Shown piece after piece: positions 8,078 to 17,677 of a stretch of DNA of 46,140 nt. The stretch's first letter is position 1. Each line of letters opens with the position of its first letter. Under the pieces are notes generated by a model. It made no database searches, was not told the DNA's origin, and saw only the letters and a list, made by a program, of their open reading frames with translations. A program made the translations under genes and the position numbers. This DNA comes from an uncultured Lentisphaeria bacterium. Its GTDB lineage: Bacteria; Verrucomicrobiota; Lentisphaeria; Victivallales; Victivallaceae. The DNA lies in assembly GCA_937888615.1 (NCBI GenBank), contig CALABZ010000046.1, positions 1 to 46,140 of the forward strand. The letters are read 5' to 3'.

Positions 8078-9145
8078 TCAATCGTTCATCGCCTTCAATT
8101 TTTCGACAATACTGTCCGGATCCTGGCATTTGGTGATCAATTCCGCATAGGAAATCATTTCCTTGAGATACAGGTCCAACAAATGAGAGTCCAGCGTATT
8201 CATGCCGTATTTCGTACCGGTCTGAAGTTCGGAGGTAATACGGAACGTTTTATTGTCGCGGATAAGCGCCTGAATCGAAGGCGTCGTCACCATGATTTCA
8301 AACGCGGCCACCCGTCCCGGCTTATCGCTGCGGGGCAGCAGCACCTGTGAAACAACCCCCACCAGCGAGGATGCCAACTGCGTACGAATCTGGGCCTGCT
8401 GATTGGTCGGGAACGCATCCACGATACGGTCCACGGTACGGGCCGCACCGGTCGTATGAAGCGTACCGAACACCAAGTGCCCGGTTTCCGCGGCGGACAC
8501 CGCCGCTTCCATCGTTTCCAGGTCGCGCATTTCCCCCACCAGAATCACGTCAGGGTCCTGACGCAACGCGCGGCGCAGTGCTTCGGCGAATGACGGCACG
8601 TCGGTACCGACTTCACGCTGGATCACCAGGCTGCGTTTGTGGTTGTGATAAAATTCGATCGGGTCTTCGACGGTGATGATGTGGCAGGCGCGCTCTTCGT
8701 TAATAATGTTCAGCATCGACGCCAGGGTAGTTGATTTCCCGGAACCGGTCGGACCGGTCACCAGCACCAGACCACGCGGCCGGTAAAGCATATCTTTAAC
8801 TGTATTCGGCAATCCGATCTGTTCAAACGTCAACAACGTATTTGGAATCTGACGAAGCACCGTACCGTAATACCCTTTCTGTTTGAACGCACTTACGCGG
8901 AAACGCGCCAGGTCGCCGAAACCGAAACCGAAGTCCACCGAGCCGCATTCCTGAATCTGGCGGAACTGACCGTCGGAAGCGATTGATTTCACCAGTCGTT
9001 CCGTGTCATCCGGCGTCAGCACATCGGTATCCAGCGGCTGCATGTCCCCGTGCAAACGAATGCAGGGCGGAACTCCGACTTCGATGTGCAAGTCACTGGC
9101 TTTCAGCTCCACCACCAAAGACATCAGATCACTCATTTCAATCAT
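8078..9145 (-). CDS. pilT: Twitching-motility retraction ATPase PilT
   Basis: A hexameric cytoplasmic ATPase that powers pilus retraction, 355 aa. It has the PilT N-domain (LKASDLHIEVG, residues 14-24), Walker A GPTGSGKSTTL near 127, the Asp box TVEDPIEF near 158, Walker B DPDVILVGEMRD near 194, the His box TGHLVFGTLHT near 220 and a C-terminal region with EIMVTTPSIQALIRDNK. It lacks the tetracysteine zinc site of PilB, which separates it from its two neighbours. The gene lies 18 nt after pilB. Its presence implies a retractable type IV pilus rather than only a secretion pseudopilus. Confidence 0.95.
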   Translation of the reverse strand: MIEMSDLMSLVVELKASDLHIEVGVPPCIRLHGDMQPLDTDVLTPDDTERLVKSIASDGQFRQIQECGSVDFGFGFGDLARFRVSAFKQKGYYGTVLRQIPNTLLTFEQIGLPNTVKDMLYRPRGLVLVTGPTGSGKSTTLASMLNIINEERACHIITVEDPIEFYHNHKRSLVIQREVGTDVPSFAEALRRALRQDPDVILVGEMRDLETMEAAVSAAETGHLVFGTLHTTGAARTVDRIVDAFPTNQQAQIRTQLASSLVGVVSQVLLPRSDKPGRVAAFEIMVTTPSIQALIRDNKTFRITSELQTGTKYGMNTLDSHLLDLYLKEMISYAELITKCQDPDSIVEKLKAMND

Positions 9146-9163
9146 TTCATATCACCTGTGCGT

Positions 9164-10855
9164 TTAGGTTAAAACATATCTCAAGACTTCGTCAACGGAG
9201 GACTCACCGTTCAGAATTGTGTTCAAGCCATCCTGCTGAATCGGACGCATTCCCTGCTTAACCGCCTGGGTCCGAAGAGCGGAGGTCGGCGCATTCTGCG
9301 TAATCAGATCGATGATATGGGAGTCCACCACCAGAAGTTCACAAATCGCTTTCCGGCCCTTATATCCGCTGTTATTGCAAACCGTACAGCCTTTGCCGTA
9401 ATAAAATTTGCGGTCGCCGACCTCTTCACGGGTCAGGTGCATCCGTTTCAATTCCTCATCGGTCGGAACATAGGCGGTCCGACAATTCTTGCAAACGCGG
9501 CGAATCAGGCGCTGACTCAATACCCCGACCAGCGAAGAACTGATCATAAAGGGTTCGATCCCCATATCCAGCAAACGGGTAATCGATCCCGCCGCATCGT
9601 TGGTATGGAGGGTAGAAAACACGAAGTGACCGGTCAGCGACGCCTGCACCGCCATCTGGGCAGTTTCAAAGTCACGAATTTCCCCGATCATAATGCGGTC
9701 CGGGTCTTGACGCAGGAAGGCGCGCAGCGCCCGCAGGAAGTTCATTCCGATACCGTCGTTGATGGGAAGCTGGACGATACCGTCGATTTCATATTCCACC
9801 GGGTCCTCGGCGGTCAGAAGCTTGTCGCTGATCTCATTGATTTCTTTCAGGCAGGAATAGAGGGTGGTGGTTTTGCCCGAACCGGTCGGACCGGTAACGA
9901 TCATGATCCCGTTGGGCATACGGATCATTTCGCGGATTTTTTCAATCACGTCCATGCCGATTCCAAGGACTTCGAGGTCAAGGTTTACAACGCTCCGGTC
10001 AAGAATACGAAGCACCGTCGATTCGCCCCAGGAAGTCGGCAGACAGGACACACGAAGGTCCACTTGCCGGCCGAACACCCGAAGTTGGATACGACCGTCC
10101 TGCGGACGGCGGCGTTCGGAAATATTCAGGTGGCTCATGATTTTAATACGGCTGATGACCGGGACCGCCATACTGCGGGGGGGGGTCGGCATTTCGCGCA
10201 TGGAGCCGTCCACGCGGTAGCGGACGCGAAAATCTTTTTCGAACGGCTCGAAGTGAATGTCCGCCGCCTTATCCTTTACACCCTGCTGGAGAATAACTTC
10301 CACGAACCGGACCACCGGGGTTTCGTTGGCGGCGGCGTAAGCCTGGCTCTCGTCGTCGGGATTAAAATCCTTCCGGGTATGGCTGAGTTCCACCAGCATT
10401 TCGTGGACAGTTCCGATGGTAACCGGATAAAATTTGTCGATCGCTTCCTCAATCTGGTCCTCGGCGGCGACGATAATCTGGACATCCACACCGGTAATGA
10501 ACCGCACTTCCTCACCGATCTGGTAATTCAACGGCTGGCGCGACACCAGTTTCAAGGTGACGCCGTCGAATTCGACCGGAAGAATACCGTAAGCCCGAGC
10601 CATTTCGGGGTCGATCATTTTAATGACCTCCGGAGCGACAGAGATATAACGGACATCCATCACCTCGGTTCCAAGATTTTCGGCGATTACCTTGAGCCGC
10701 TGTTCATCGGTAAGCAGTCCGAAATTGACAAGCACCTCTGTAAACGGCTTGCCGGAGCGCTCGCATTCATCCTCCACCTCCTGAATCTGCTCCGCCGTGC
10801 AGATATTCTCTGTCAGGAGGATGTCTTTCAGCGCTAAACTTTCGTGATCAAGCAT
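9164..10855 (-). CDS. pilB: Type IV pilus assembly ATPase PilB/GspE (intact copy)
   Basis: A cytoplasmic extension ATPase, 563 aa, full length. An N-terminal MshEN/GspE domain at about residues 1-150 is followed by the linker ETPVVRFVEVILQQGVKD, the Asp box KAADIHFEP, Walker A GPTGSGKTTTLY near 325, Walker B DPDRIMIGEIRD near 390, the His box FSTLHTND, and a zinc-binding CKNC plus CTVC pair near 465 and 500. A run of nine C on the coding strand (10177-10185) lies inside the MPTPPRS codons; slippage there would break the gene. It is 22 nt downstream of the disrupted second copy, and the two are divergent paralogues, not a recent duplication. Confidence 0.94.
   Translation of the reverse strand: MLDHESLALKDILLTENICTAEQIQEVEDECERSGKPFTEVLVNFGLLTDEQRLKVIAENLGTEVMDVRYISVAPEVIKMIDPEMARAYGILPVEFDGVTLKLVSRQPLNYQIGEEVRFITGVDVQIIVAAEDQIEEAIDKFYPVTIGTVHEMLVELSHTRKDFNPDDESQAYAAANETPVVRFVEVILQQGVKDKAADIHFEPFEKDFRVRYRVDGSMREMPTPPRSMAVPVISRIKIMSHLNISERRRPQDGRIQLRVFGRQVDLRVSCLPTSWGESTVLRILDRSVVNLDLEVLGIGMDVIEKIREMIRMPNGIMIVTGPTGSGKTTTLYSCLKEINEISDKLLTAEDPVEYEIDGIVQLPINDGIGMNFLRALRAFLRQDPDRIMIGEIRDFETAQMAVQASLTGHFVFSTLHTNDAAGSITRLLDMGIEPFMISSSLVGVLSQRLIRRVCKNCRTAYVPTDEELKRMHLTREEVGDRKFYYGKGCTVCNNSGYKGRKAICELLVVDSHIIDLITQNAPTSALRTQAVKQGMRPIQQDGLNTILNGESSVDEVLRYVLT
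10177..10185 (-). repeat. Homopolymer of nine C within pilB
   Basis: Nine consecutive C on the coding strand (G on plus) encode the end of Thr, Pro, Pro and the start of Arg in the pilB sequence MPTPPRS. Tracts of this length can change length during replication. As written, the tract keeps pilB in frame. Confidence 0.85.
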
Positions 10856-10877
10856 ATAAAAACCTCAGTTGTTGGGA

Positions 10878-12555
10878 CTATTCGCTATCGGTCATGGTTA
10901 CCCGGATCACTTCTTCCAGAGTGGTCAGGCCATCGGCTGCTTTACGGACTGCGTCTTCGCGCAGGGTCTTCATGCCGGCCTTCCGGCCCGCGTCGCGGAG
11001 CACATTGGTCGGTTTGCCCTGGTAAACCAGCTCGGTGATTTCCTTGTTCAGGTCGAGAATTTCATAAATTCCCATACGTCCTTTGTATCCGCGGGTACAA
11101 GCGGGGCAACCTATGCCATGCATGAACTGATGCGTCTTCAGGTACTCGTCCGTAACCCCAAGCATGCGTTTTTCGCGTTCGGTGGGCGTATAGGGCTCAC
11201 TGCAATACTTGCACAACCGCCGCACCAGGCGCTGTGCCATCACCGCACGCAGTGACGAAGCCACCATAAAAGCTTTTACCCCCATATCCACCATACGGGC
11301 AATCGCCCCGGGCGCGTCGTTGGTATGCAGGGTACTGAACACCAAGTGGCCAGTCAGCGAGGCATTGATAGCGATTTCACCGGTTTCCAAGTCACGAATT
11401 TCCCCGACCATAATGATATTCGGGGCCTGACGCAGCATGGAACGCAACGCCGCCGCAAAGGTCAGGTTCACACTGCGGTCCACCTGTACCTGGTTGATCC
11501 CGCTGAGCTGATATTCGACAGGGTCCTCGGCGGTAATGATTTTACGCGCGGGCGTATTAAGCGTATTCAAAAATGCATAAAGCGAAGTCGTTTTGCCCGA
11601 ACCGGTCGGACCGGTCACCAGGAAGATGCCGTCCGGAAGGCCGAGAATGCGGTCGATGATTTTCATGTCTTCGGGGTAGAAACCCAACTGGGGAATTTCA
11701 AGCTGGATACTGCTCTTGTCGAGGATACGCATAACCACGCTTTCGCCGTGCACCGAGGGAATGCTCGATACGCGGAGGTCCAGGTCGCGGTCCCCTACCC
11801 GGATCTGGATACGGCCATCCTGCGGCACCCGTTTTTCGGCGATGTCCATGCGGGACATGATCTTGATACGGCTGGTCAGGTTGCTCTGAATGTATTTCGG
11901 GGGACGCTCCAGCTCCCGGAGCACACCGTCCACGCGGACGCGGACGCGGTAATAAGTTTCCATCGGTTCGAAGTGAATATCGCTGGCGCGCATCTTGAAC
12001 GCTTCCATAATCATCGCTCGTGGTTTCTTCGGTGGAGCCGATCCCGCCGATCTGGAGGCCGCTGATCAGGCCGTTCTCGTCATAATCGCGCAGGGCCTCG
12101 TCCACCGAGTCATTGATCGTGTTATAATACTTATTGATGATATCGTTGATCTGCTCTTCCTTGGCGACCACCGCCTCCACATCGCATCCGAGGAGGTAAC
12201 GGATGGAATCGACCACTTCCATGTTGGAGGGGTCGCTCATGGCGATTGTCAACGTATTGTCGTTCTTCATGACCGGGACGACATTGTATTGGATCACAAT
12301 TTCCTTCGGCAGTGCGTTCAATACTTCGGGTGGGACCACATAACCGGTCAGGTCCATTACTTCAAGGCCAAATTGCTGGGCAAGCATGTTCTGGATGTCG
12401 TACTCGGTGGTATATCCCAACATCACCAACGCATCGATAATATCCAGAGAACCATCGCTTTCATCGACTTTCGACTGGGCTTTTTCGACTTCCGCGGGCC
12501 CGATAATGCCGTAATCGGTCAGCAACTCCAGAATATACTTAGTGTCTCTGCTCAA
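10878..12555 (-). pseudogene. Second PilB/GspE-type ATPase, split by an out-of-frame deletion
   Basis: Two overlapping frames encode one ATPase. The 5' part (TTG start at 12555 with GAGG 9 nt before it) gives about 180 aa of MshEN-type N-domain up to STEETTSDD near 12010. The homologous reading then continues in another frame from ATGATTATG at 12014 as MIMEAFKMRASDIHFEP, with intact Walker A (GPTGSGKTTSLY), Walker B (APNIIMVGEIRD), FSTLHTND and the CKYC/CPAC zinc site, ending at 10878. Compared with the intact neighbour, nine residues equivalent to TPVVRFVEV are missing exactly at the junction. That fits a 32-nt deletion between two ATGAT copies. The 5' frame runs on out of phase to 11698. 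The 3' part has its own ATG and could make a 378-aa ATPase without the N-domain. Assembly error is possible. Confidence 0.8.
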
Positions 12556-12815
12556 TGATCATTACCTCGGTTTTATATTTTATCATATTGATTATATATC
12601 TATCATCTGCACTTATGGAAAACAAACTGAATATATTTCGGATGGGAACAGCAAATCCATCAAATTCCGTATTCGTATCCAAAACATTAATCTCCAAGAC
12701 CGTTTTTTCAAGTCCGATTTCTAAAATTCTCTGAAACTACCCGCATTATTTCTTTGAAAAATACGATTTCCCATGTAAATTCAATAGATTACAATAATAT
12801 GGAGAATTCCGCATT
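12556..12815. promoter_or_regulatory. AT-rich divergent intergenic region between the pilus train and cstA
   Basis: 260 bp with no gene. For the minus-strand pilus operon a TATAAT lies at 12591-12596, 36 nt upstream of the TTG start, with no clear -35. For the plus-strand transporter a TACAAT at 12790-12795 with a weak -35 (TTTCCC, 12767-12772, 17-bp spacer) is the best candidate. GGAG at 12801-12804 serves as the ribosome site of cstA. No hairpin or riboswitch was recognised. Confidence 0.35.
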
Positions 12816-14237
12816 ATGTTATTATTCATTCTCGGCATCGGCGCCCTGGTCGCCGGATATCTCACCTACGGACGCTATGTCGAAAAAGTCATCGGCCCCG
12901 ACGACCGGGAAACCCCCGCCCGCCGCAAACATGACGGCGTCGACTTCATCGTCATGCCGCACTGGAAAAACATGCTCATCCAACTGCTGAACATCGCCGG
13001 CATAGGCCCGGTCATCGGCGTTATCCTCGGGATCAAGTTCGGCTCCATCGCCTTTCTGATCATCCCCGTCGGAAATGTCATCGCCGGAGCGGTTCACGAC
13101 TTCATCGGCGGCATGATGTCGATCCGCTGCGACGGCGCCAACCTCCCCTGCCTGATCCGGCAGAGCCTCGGCAAGCCTTATTATCGCTTCTTCTCCTGTT
13201 TCATGGTGTTCCTGCTGCTGCTGGTGGTCGCGGTATTCATCAATGTCCCGGCAAACCTGATCAACATGCTGGTCCCGTCCCATAATATCCTGTGGCTCGC
13301 CATATTGCTCATCTTCATCTACTACATCATCGCCACGCTGTTTCCGGTGGATAAAATCATCGGCAACCTCTATCCGCTGTTCGGCGCACTGCTGCTGTTC
13401 GGCACCCTGGCCATGTTCATTGTCCTGATCTGGGAGGGCAACAGCAATCCCGCGCTGCTGATCGAAACCGCTGAATTCAAGGCGCAGCACAACACGGACC
13501 CGATCATCCCCATGCTCTTCGTAACCATCGCCTGCGGCATTATCTCAGGATTCCATGGCACACAATCGCCGATCATCGCCCGGACCATGGCATCCGAACA
13601 CCACGGACGTCAGGCGTTTTACGGTATGATGATTGTCGAAGGGGTTATTGCCATGATCTGGGCGGCAGCCGGGTTGGCCATCTACAACTTGTTCCCGGCG
13701 CTGATGAAAGCAAACGCCGTTTCGGTGCTGCGTGAAATCGTCACCTACTTCCTCGGCAACGGGATCGGCAAAATCACCATCCTCAGCATCGTCATCCTGG
13801 CCGTCACCTCCGGCGATACCGCTATGCGGAGCCTGCGCCTGAGCCTGGCCGAAATGCTCGATATCGATCAGAAAAAGGTCCGCAACCGCGTCCTCTTGTG
13901 CCTGCCCCTGATCCTCGTAGTCGCCGGATTGCTCATCTGGTCGAACCACAGCGCCGCCACCTTTACCCAACTCTGGAATTATTTCGCATGGGGCAATCAG
14001 GTGCTGGCCGCATCCACACTGCTGGCGGGAACCGTCTGGCTGCATCGCCAGCGCAAGAATCTCCTGATCGCCGCGGTGCCGGGCGCGTTCATGCTGTTCG
14101 TGGTCATCGTTTACATTTTGTGGATTTCACCGGCGCACGGAGGGCCGCTCGGATTCGGTTTGAGCATCGGCACCTCGTATCTGATCGGTGGAATTATTAC
14201 GGCGATACTCACGACATGGGCCTGTTTCAGACGCTGA
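12816..14237 (+). CDS. CstA-family transporter (short form)
   Basis: A polytopic inner-membrane protein of the carbon-starvation CstA / BtsT family, whose characterised members take up pyruvate or peptides. It has 473 aa, against about 700 for E. coli CstA. The N-terminal family core is clear: YGRYVEKVIGPDD at residue 18, NIAGIGPVIGVILGIKFG near 60, and HDFIGGMMSIR near 92. About 12 hydrophobic segments follow. GFHGTQSPIIARTM near 245 and TSGDTAMRSLRLSLAE near 330 match the conserved interior of the family. It is monocistronic and ends in its own terminator. The substrate cannot be told from sequence. Confidence 0.88.
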   Translation: MLLFILGIGALVAGYLTYGRYVEKVIGPDDRETPARRKHDGVDFIVMPHWKNMLIQLLNIAGIGPVIGVILGIKFGSIAFLIIPVGNVIAGAVHDFIGGMMSIRCDGANLPCLIRQSLGKPYYRFFSCFMVFLLLLVVAVFINVPANLINMLVPSHNILWLAILLIFIYYIIATLFPVDKIIGNLYPLFGALLLFGTLAMFIVLIWEGNSNPALLIETAEFKAQHNTDPIIPMLFVTIACGIISGFHGTQSPIIARTMASEHHGRQAFYGMMIVEGVIAMIWAAAGLAIYNLFPALMKANAVSVLREIVTYFLGNGIGKITILSIVILAVTSGDTAMRSLRLSLAEMLDIDQKKVRNRVLLCLPLILVVAGLLIWSNHSAATFTQLWNYFAWGNQVLAASTLLAGTVWLHRQRKNLLIAAVPGAFMLFVVIVYILWISPAHGGPLGFGLSIGTSYLIGGIITAILTTWACFRR

Positions 14238-14250
14238 CGAAGCGTTTTTT
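14231..14250 (+). terminator. Rho-independent terminator overlapping the cstA stop codon
   Basis: Stem ACGCT (14231-14235), loop GACGA, stem AGCGT (14241-14245), then six T. The cstA stop codon TGA lies at 14235-14237, inside the hairpin. The convergent gene's stop codon begins at 14250. Confidence 0.7.
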
Positions 14251-14642
14251 CAGCAACTGTACAGCAAAAGCAGCAGTATCGAAAGCGCTATCAGCAGACA
14301 GCCGCATCCCGAACCGGACGCCTGTGCTTTGCTCAACGGCGCCCGGAAGCCGCAATTCATGCAGACCGCTTCCGAGTTGCCCAGTCCCAACAAGCCGAGC
14401 AACAGCCCCAGCCAGCCGAACAGCAACGTGCCGAGGCAGCCCCAGCCGAGGCTGTAGTCGCCGCTGGTGATCCGGATACGGTGTGAACCGCAAAGCGGAC
14501 AGCGGAGCAGCATATTCTGCCCGCCGTCCGGATTTTCTCCGCCATTTTCAGGGGAAACCGGCGGCATGTCGCCGCCGGCCGCGCAGTACGGACAGTCAAC
14601 CGCTTCAACCGGGATTTCGTGACCGCATTTTGCACATTTCAT
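14250..14642 (-). CDS. Small membrane protein with two zinc ribbons
   Basis: 130 aa, no named family recognised. A zinc ribbon lies at the N-terminus (CAKC at residue 3, CPYC at 18). A second Cys set follows (CPLC near 48, CMNC near 94) with a hydrophobic Gly/Leu-rich segment (LLFGWLGLLLGLLGLG) between its halves. A second hydrophobic stretch (CGCLLIALSILLLLLYSC) forms the C-terminus. The layout, zinc-knuckle pairs interrupted by a membrane hairpin, suggests a membrane-bound metal-binding protein. It begins 15 nt after secA, so it is the last gene of the pyrE-secA operon; a role near protein export is only a guess. Confidence 0.75.
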   Translation of the reverse strand: MKCAKCGHEIPVEAVDCPYCAAGGDMPPVSPENGGENPDGGQNMLLRCPLCGSHRIRITSGDYSLGWGCLGTLLFGWLGLLLGLLGLGNSEAVCMNCGFRAPLSKAQASGSGCGCLLIALSILLLLLYSC

Positions 14643-14657
14643 AGGAGTAGTTCCTTA

Positions 14658-17657
14658 TCAGGAGCCGCAGCATTTCTTGTATTTCTTGCCGCTGCCGCAA
14701 GGACAGGGGTCGTTGCGGCCGACTTTCGGGTGTGCCCGGTGAAACGTCACATCGATACTTTCGACACCAGCCTCGTCGCTTTCCGGCAACGCAGGCGCTT
14801 CGTTAACGCTGCTGTCCTCGAACTGACTGAACTGCTGGTGAATCAGTTCCTGCGGCATCGAACGCAGAATCCGTTCCCATTCCTCGACCGTGGTCAAAGA
14901 GGCACGCATCAGATTCTTGGCGGTCTCCTTGTAGATCCGGTTCATCAGGTCTTCGAACAGTTTGAACGCTTCGTTTTTATATTCGATCAACGGGTCTTTC
15001 TGCGCATAAGCACGGAGTCCCATGCTGGAACGCAGATGATCCATTTCGTACAGGTGTTCCTGCCAGAGTTTGTCGATTCCTTCCAGCACAATCCGGCGCT
15101 CAAGCCATTTCTTCTCTTCTTCGCCCAGGTGGTCATGCTTGGCATCAAAGGACTTTTCGATTTCACGGACGATTTTCAGCCCCAGGGCTTCGAAATCCGT
15201 CGGCACGTCATCGAGGCCGAAGCCGAGCGACTTCTGACTCAAGGCAACGGTCGGAAACGTGAGATGGAGCCAGCCCATCAGGTATTCCCAACCGTAAGAA
15301 GCAGACTGACGTTCTTCCGAATCATTACCCGCCGGCCCCTGGAGAGCGGCATCGTTCGTATACTTAATGACAATCTCTTCGATCACGCCGAAAAGCACGT
15401 CATGCGGATTTTCCGACAACAGTGATTCCTTGCGCAGACCGTAAACGACCTCGCGCTGCTTGTTCATCACATCGTCGTACTCCAGCGTGCGTTTACGAAT
15501 CGAGAAGTGGTGCTGTTCCACCCGGCGCTGGGCCGTTTCGATCGAACGGTTCAGCCATGGATGCTGTAATTTTTCGCCTTCTTCCAGCCCGAAACGCTCG
15601 AAAATCTTGATGATACGGTCCGAACCGAACAGGCGCATCAAATTGTCTTCCAGCGAAATATAGAATTTGGAAGAACCGGGGTCGCCCTGACGCGAACAGC
15701 GTCCGCGCAACTGACGGTCGATACGGCGCGCATCGTGGCGGGAACTGCCGATAACATGGAGCCCGCCGAGTTCGCGCACCCCTTCGCCGAGCTTAATGTC
15801 GGTACCGCGCCCGGCCATGTTGGTGGCCACGGTGACGGCGCCCATGCGCCCGGCTTCGGTAATGATTTCGGCTTCGCTCTGGTGATGCTTGGCGTTCAAC
15901 ACGCTGTGCGGAATGCCTTTGCGCTTGAGCATGCGGCTGAGAATTTCGGAATCGTCCACCGAGGTCGTACCCAACAGGATCGGGCGACCGGTGGCATGGA
16001 CGGCTTCGACTTCTTCGACGACGGCGTTGTATTTCTCGCGCCGGCTCTTGAACACCGAATCGTCCTCGTCCTTGCGGATGCACGGTTTGTTGGTAGGTAT
16101 GACGATCACGTCCAGCTTGTAAATCTGGTGGAATTCGTTGGCTTCGGTTTCAGCGGTACCGGTCATCCCGGCCAGCTTTTTGTACATACGGAAATAGTTC
16201 TGGATGGTGATCGAGGCCAGCGTTTGGGTTTCGTCTTCGATGGTGACGCATTCCTTGGCCTCAAGCGCCTGGTGCAGACCGTCGCTGAAACGGCGTCCCG
16301 GCATAATACGGCCGGTGTGCTCGTCGACGATCAGTACTTTGCCGCCCTGAATCACATAATGGACATCGCGTTCGAACAGGCAGTAGGCGCGCAGGAGCTG
16401 CGACAGGTCATGAAGACGTTCGCTTTTCTTGGCGAATTCCTGCTGGTATTGTTCTTTGCGCTCGGCTTTTTCATCTTCATTGAGGGACGGATCTTCCTCG
16501 ATATTGTGCATATCGTTCAGCAGATCCGGCATGATGAAAGCCTCGGGATCGTCGGGAGACATGGCGTTGCGTCCCTTTTCGGTCAGGTCGGCCTCGTGTC
16601 CTTTTTCATCGATGGTGAAGTATAATTCGGCCTGAACGTCCTGCAGCATTCCGCGGTTGTTGTCGCTGCGCACTCTTGACTCGAGACGTTCGAGGTCTTT
16701 CAGTACGGCGCCGTCTTCGACCACGTGGAGCAACTGTTTATGAGTAGGCATCCCGAAACGCACCTGGAGCAATTTGGTAATCGCGTCCTGGTATTCATCG
16801 GAGGTTCTGGATTCGTTGGCGAGAGTTTCGCGCGCTTCCTTCACCAACCGGGAACAGAGGTTGTTCTGGCGGAAGAAAAGGTCGGAAACCTTCGGGGTCA
16901 GTTCGTCGAACTGATGCGAACTGTTGCCGGCGGGACCGGCGATGATCAACGGGGTACGGGCCTCGTCAATCAGGATACTGTCGATTTCGTCGACGATGGC
17001 GTAAAAATGGTCACGCTGGACCATCTGTCCGGCGTCCATGGCCATTCCCATGTCACGCAGATAGTCAAAGCCGAATTCGCTGTTGGTGCCGTAGGTAATG
17101 TCGCAGGCGTATATTTCGCGGCGCTCATGCGGAGGCTGCATATTCTGGAGACAGCCGACGGTCAGGCCGAGAAAACTGAAAACCGCGCCCATCCATTCGG
17201 AGTCGCGGCGGGCCAGATAATCGTTCACCGTCACCAACTGACAGTTGTGCCCGGTCAGGGCGTTCAGGTACAGCGGCATGGTTGCGACCAGGGTTTTGCC
17301 TTCCCCGGTGGCCATTTCGGCGATGTTGCCGCGATGCAGGGCGATCGCGCCCATGATCTGGACATTGAACGGGATCATATCCCAGACCATTTCCTGTCCG
17401 CAAACCGAGATTTTGGTGCCGACAAGACGACGACAGGCATTTTTCACTACCGCGAACGCTTCGCACATGATGTCATCGGTGGTTTCGCCTTTCTGGAGGC
17501 GCTCCCTGAATTCATCGGTTTTCGCTTTCAGCTGTTCGTCGGTCAGTTTCTGGTAGCTTTCTTCAAGCTCCACTACTTTTCGGACAAGGGGCAGCATTTT
17601 GACCACGTCACGCTGCGACTTCTTGCCGAATATTTTTTCAAGCACATAAGTAAACAT
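14658..17657 (-). CDS. secA: Preprotein translocase ATPase SecA
   Basis: The motor ATPase of Sec-dependent export, 999 aa from ATG 17657 (a TTG codon directly precedes it; GGAAGGA lies 10 nt before the ATG). Motifs in order are Walker A MATGEGKTLVA near residue 112, DEIDSILIDEARTPLI near 220, the preprotein cross-linking region, TGTAETEANEF near 500, ATNMAGRGTDIKL near 615, and QLRGRCSRQGDPGSS near 655. The C-terminal SEC-C zinc tail RNDPCPCGSGKKYKKCC binds SecB and lipid in homologues. It sits in an operon with pyrE upstream (20-nt gap) and a zinc-ribbon membrane protein downstream (15-nt gap). Confidence 0.98.
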   Translation of the reverse strand: MFTYVLEKIFGKKSQRDVVKMLPLVRKVVELEESYQKLTDEQLKAKTDEFRERLQKGETTDDIMCEAFAVVKNACRRLVGTKISVCGQEMVWDMIPFNVQIMGAIALHRGNIAEMATGEGKTLVATMPLYLNALTGHNCQLVTVNDYLARRDSEWMGAVFSFLGLTVGCLQNMQPPHERREIYACDITYGTNSEFGFDYLRDMGMAMDAGQMVQRDHFYAIVDEIDSILIDEARTPLIIAGPAGNSSHQFDELTPKVSDLFFRQNNLCSRLVKEARETLANESRTSDEYQDAITKLLQVRFGMPTHKQLLHVVEDGAVLKDLERLESRVRSDNNRGMLQDVQAELYFTIDEKGHEADLTEKGRNAMSPDDPEAFIMPDLLNDMHNIEEDPSLNEDEKAERKEQYQQEFAKKSERLHDLSQLLRAYCLFERDVHYVIQGGKVLIVDEHTGRIMPGRRFSDGLHQALEAKECVTIEDETQTLASITIQNYFRMYKKLAGMTGTAETEANEFHQIYKLDVIVIPTNKPCIRKDEDDSVFKSRREKYNAVVEEVEAVHATGRPILLGTTSVDDSEILSRMLKRKGIPHSVLNAKHHQSEAEIITEAGRMGAVTVATNMAGRGTDIKLGEGVRELGGLHVIGSSRHDARRIDRQLRGRCSRQGDPGSSKFYISLEDNLMRLFGSDRIIKIFERFGLEEGEKLQHPWLNRSIETAQRRVEQHHFSIRKRTLEYDDVMNKQREVVYGLRKESLLSENPHDVLFGVIEEIVIKYTNDAALQGPAGNDSEERQSASYGWEYLMGWLHLTFPTVALSQKSLGFGLDDVPTDFEALGLKIVREIEKSFDAKHDHLGEEEKKWLERRIVLEGIDKLWQEHLYEMDHLRSSMGLRAYAQKDPLIEYKNEAFKLFEDLMNRIYKETAKNLMRASLTTVEEWERILRSMPQELIHQQFSQFEDSSVNEAPALPESDEAGVESIDVTFHRAHPKVGRNDPCPCGSGKKYKKCCGS

Positions 17658-17677
17658 CAAGTAATTGTCCTTCCGAA

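Noticed and set aside
9317..10837. Long plus-strand open frame (506 codons) opposite pilB
   Set aside because: It is the antisense shadow of a clear PilB/GspE gene, has no recognisable motifs, and is rich in His/Asp/Arg as expected from reading this strand.
12014..12030. Programmed ribosomal frameshift in the second pilB
   Set aside because: No slippery heptamer or following structure is visible, and nine conserved residues are missing at the junction, which a frameshift would not restore.
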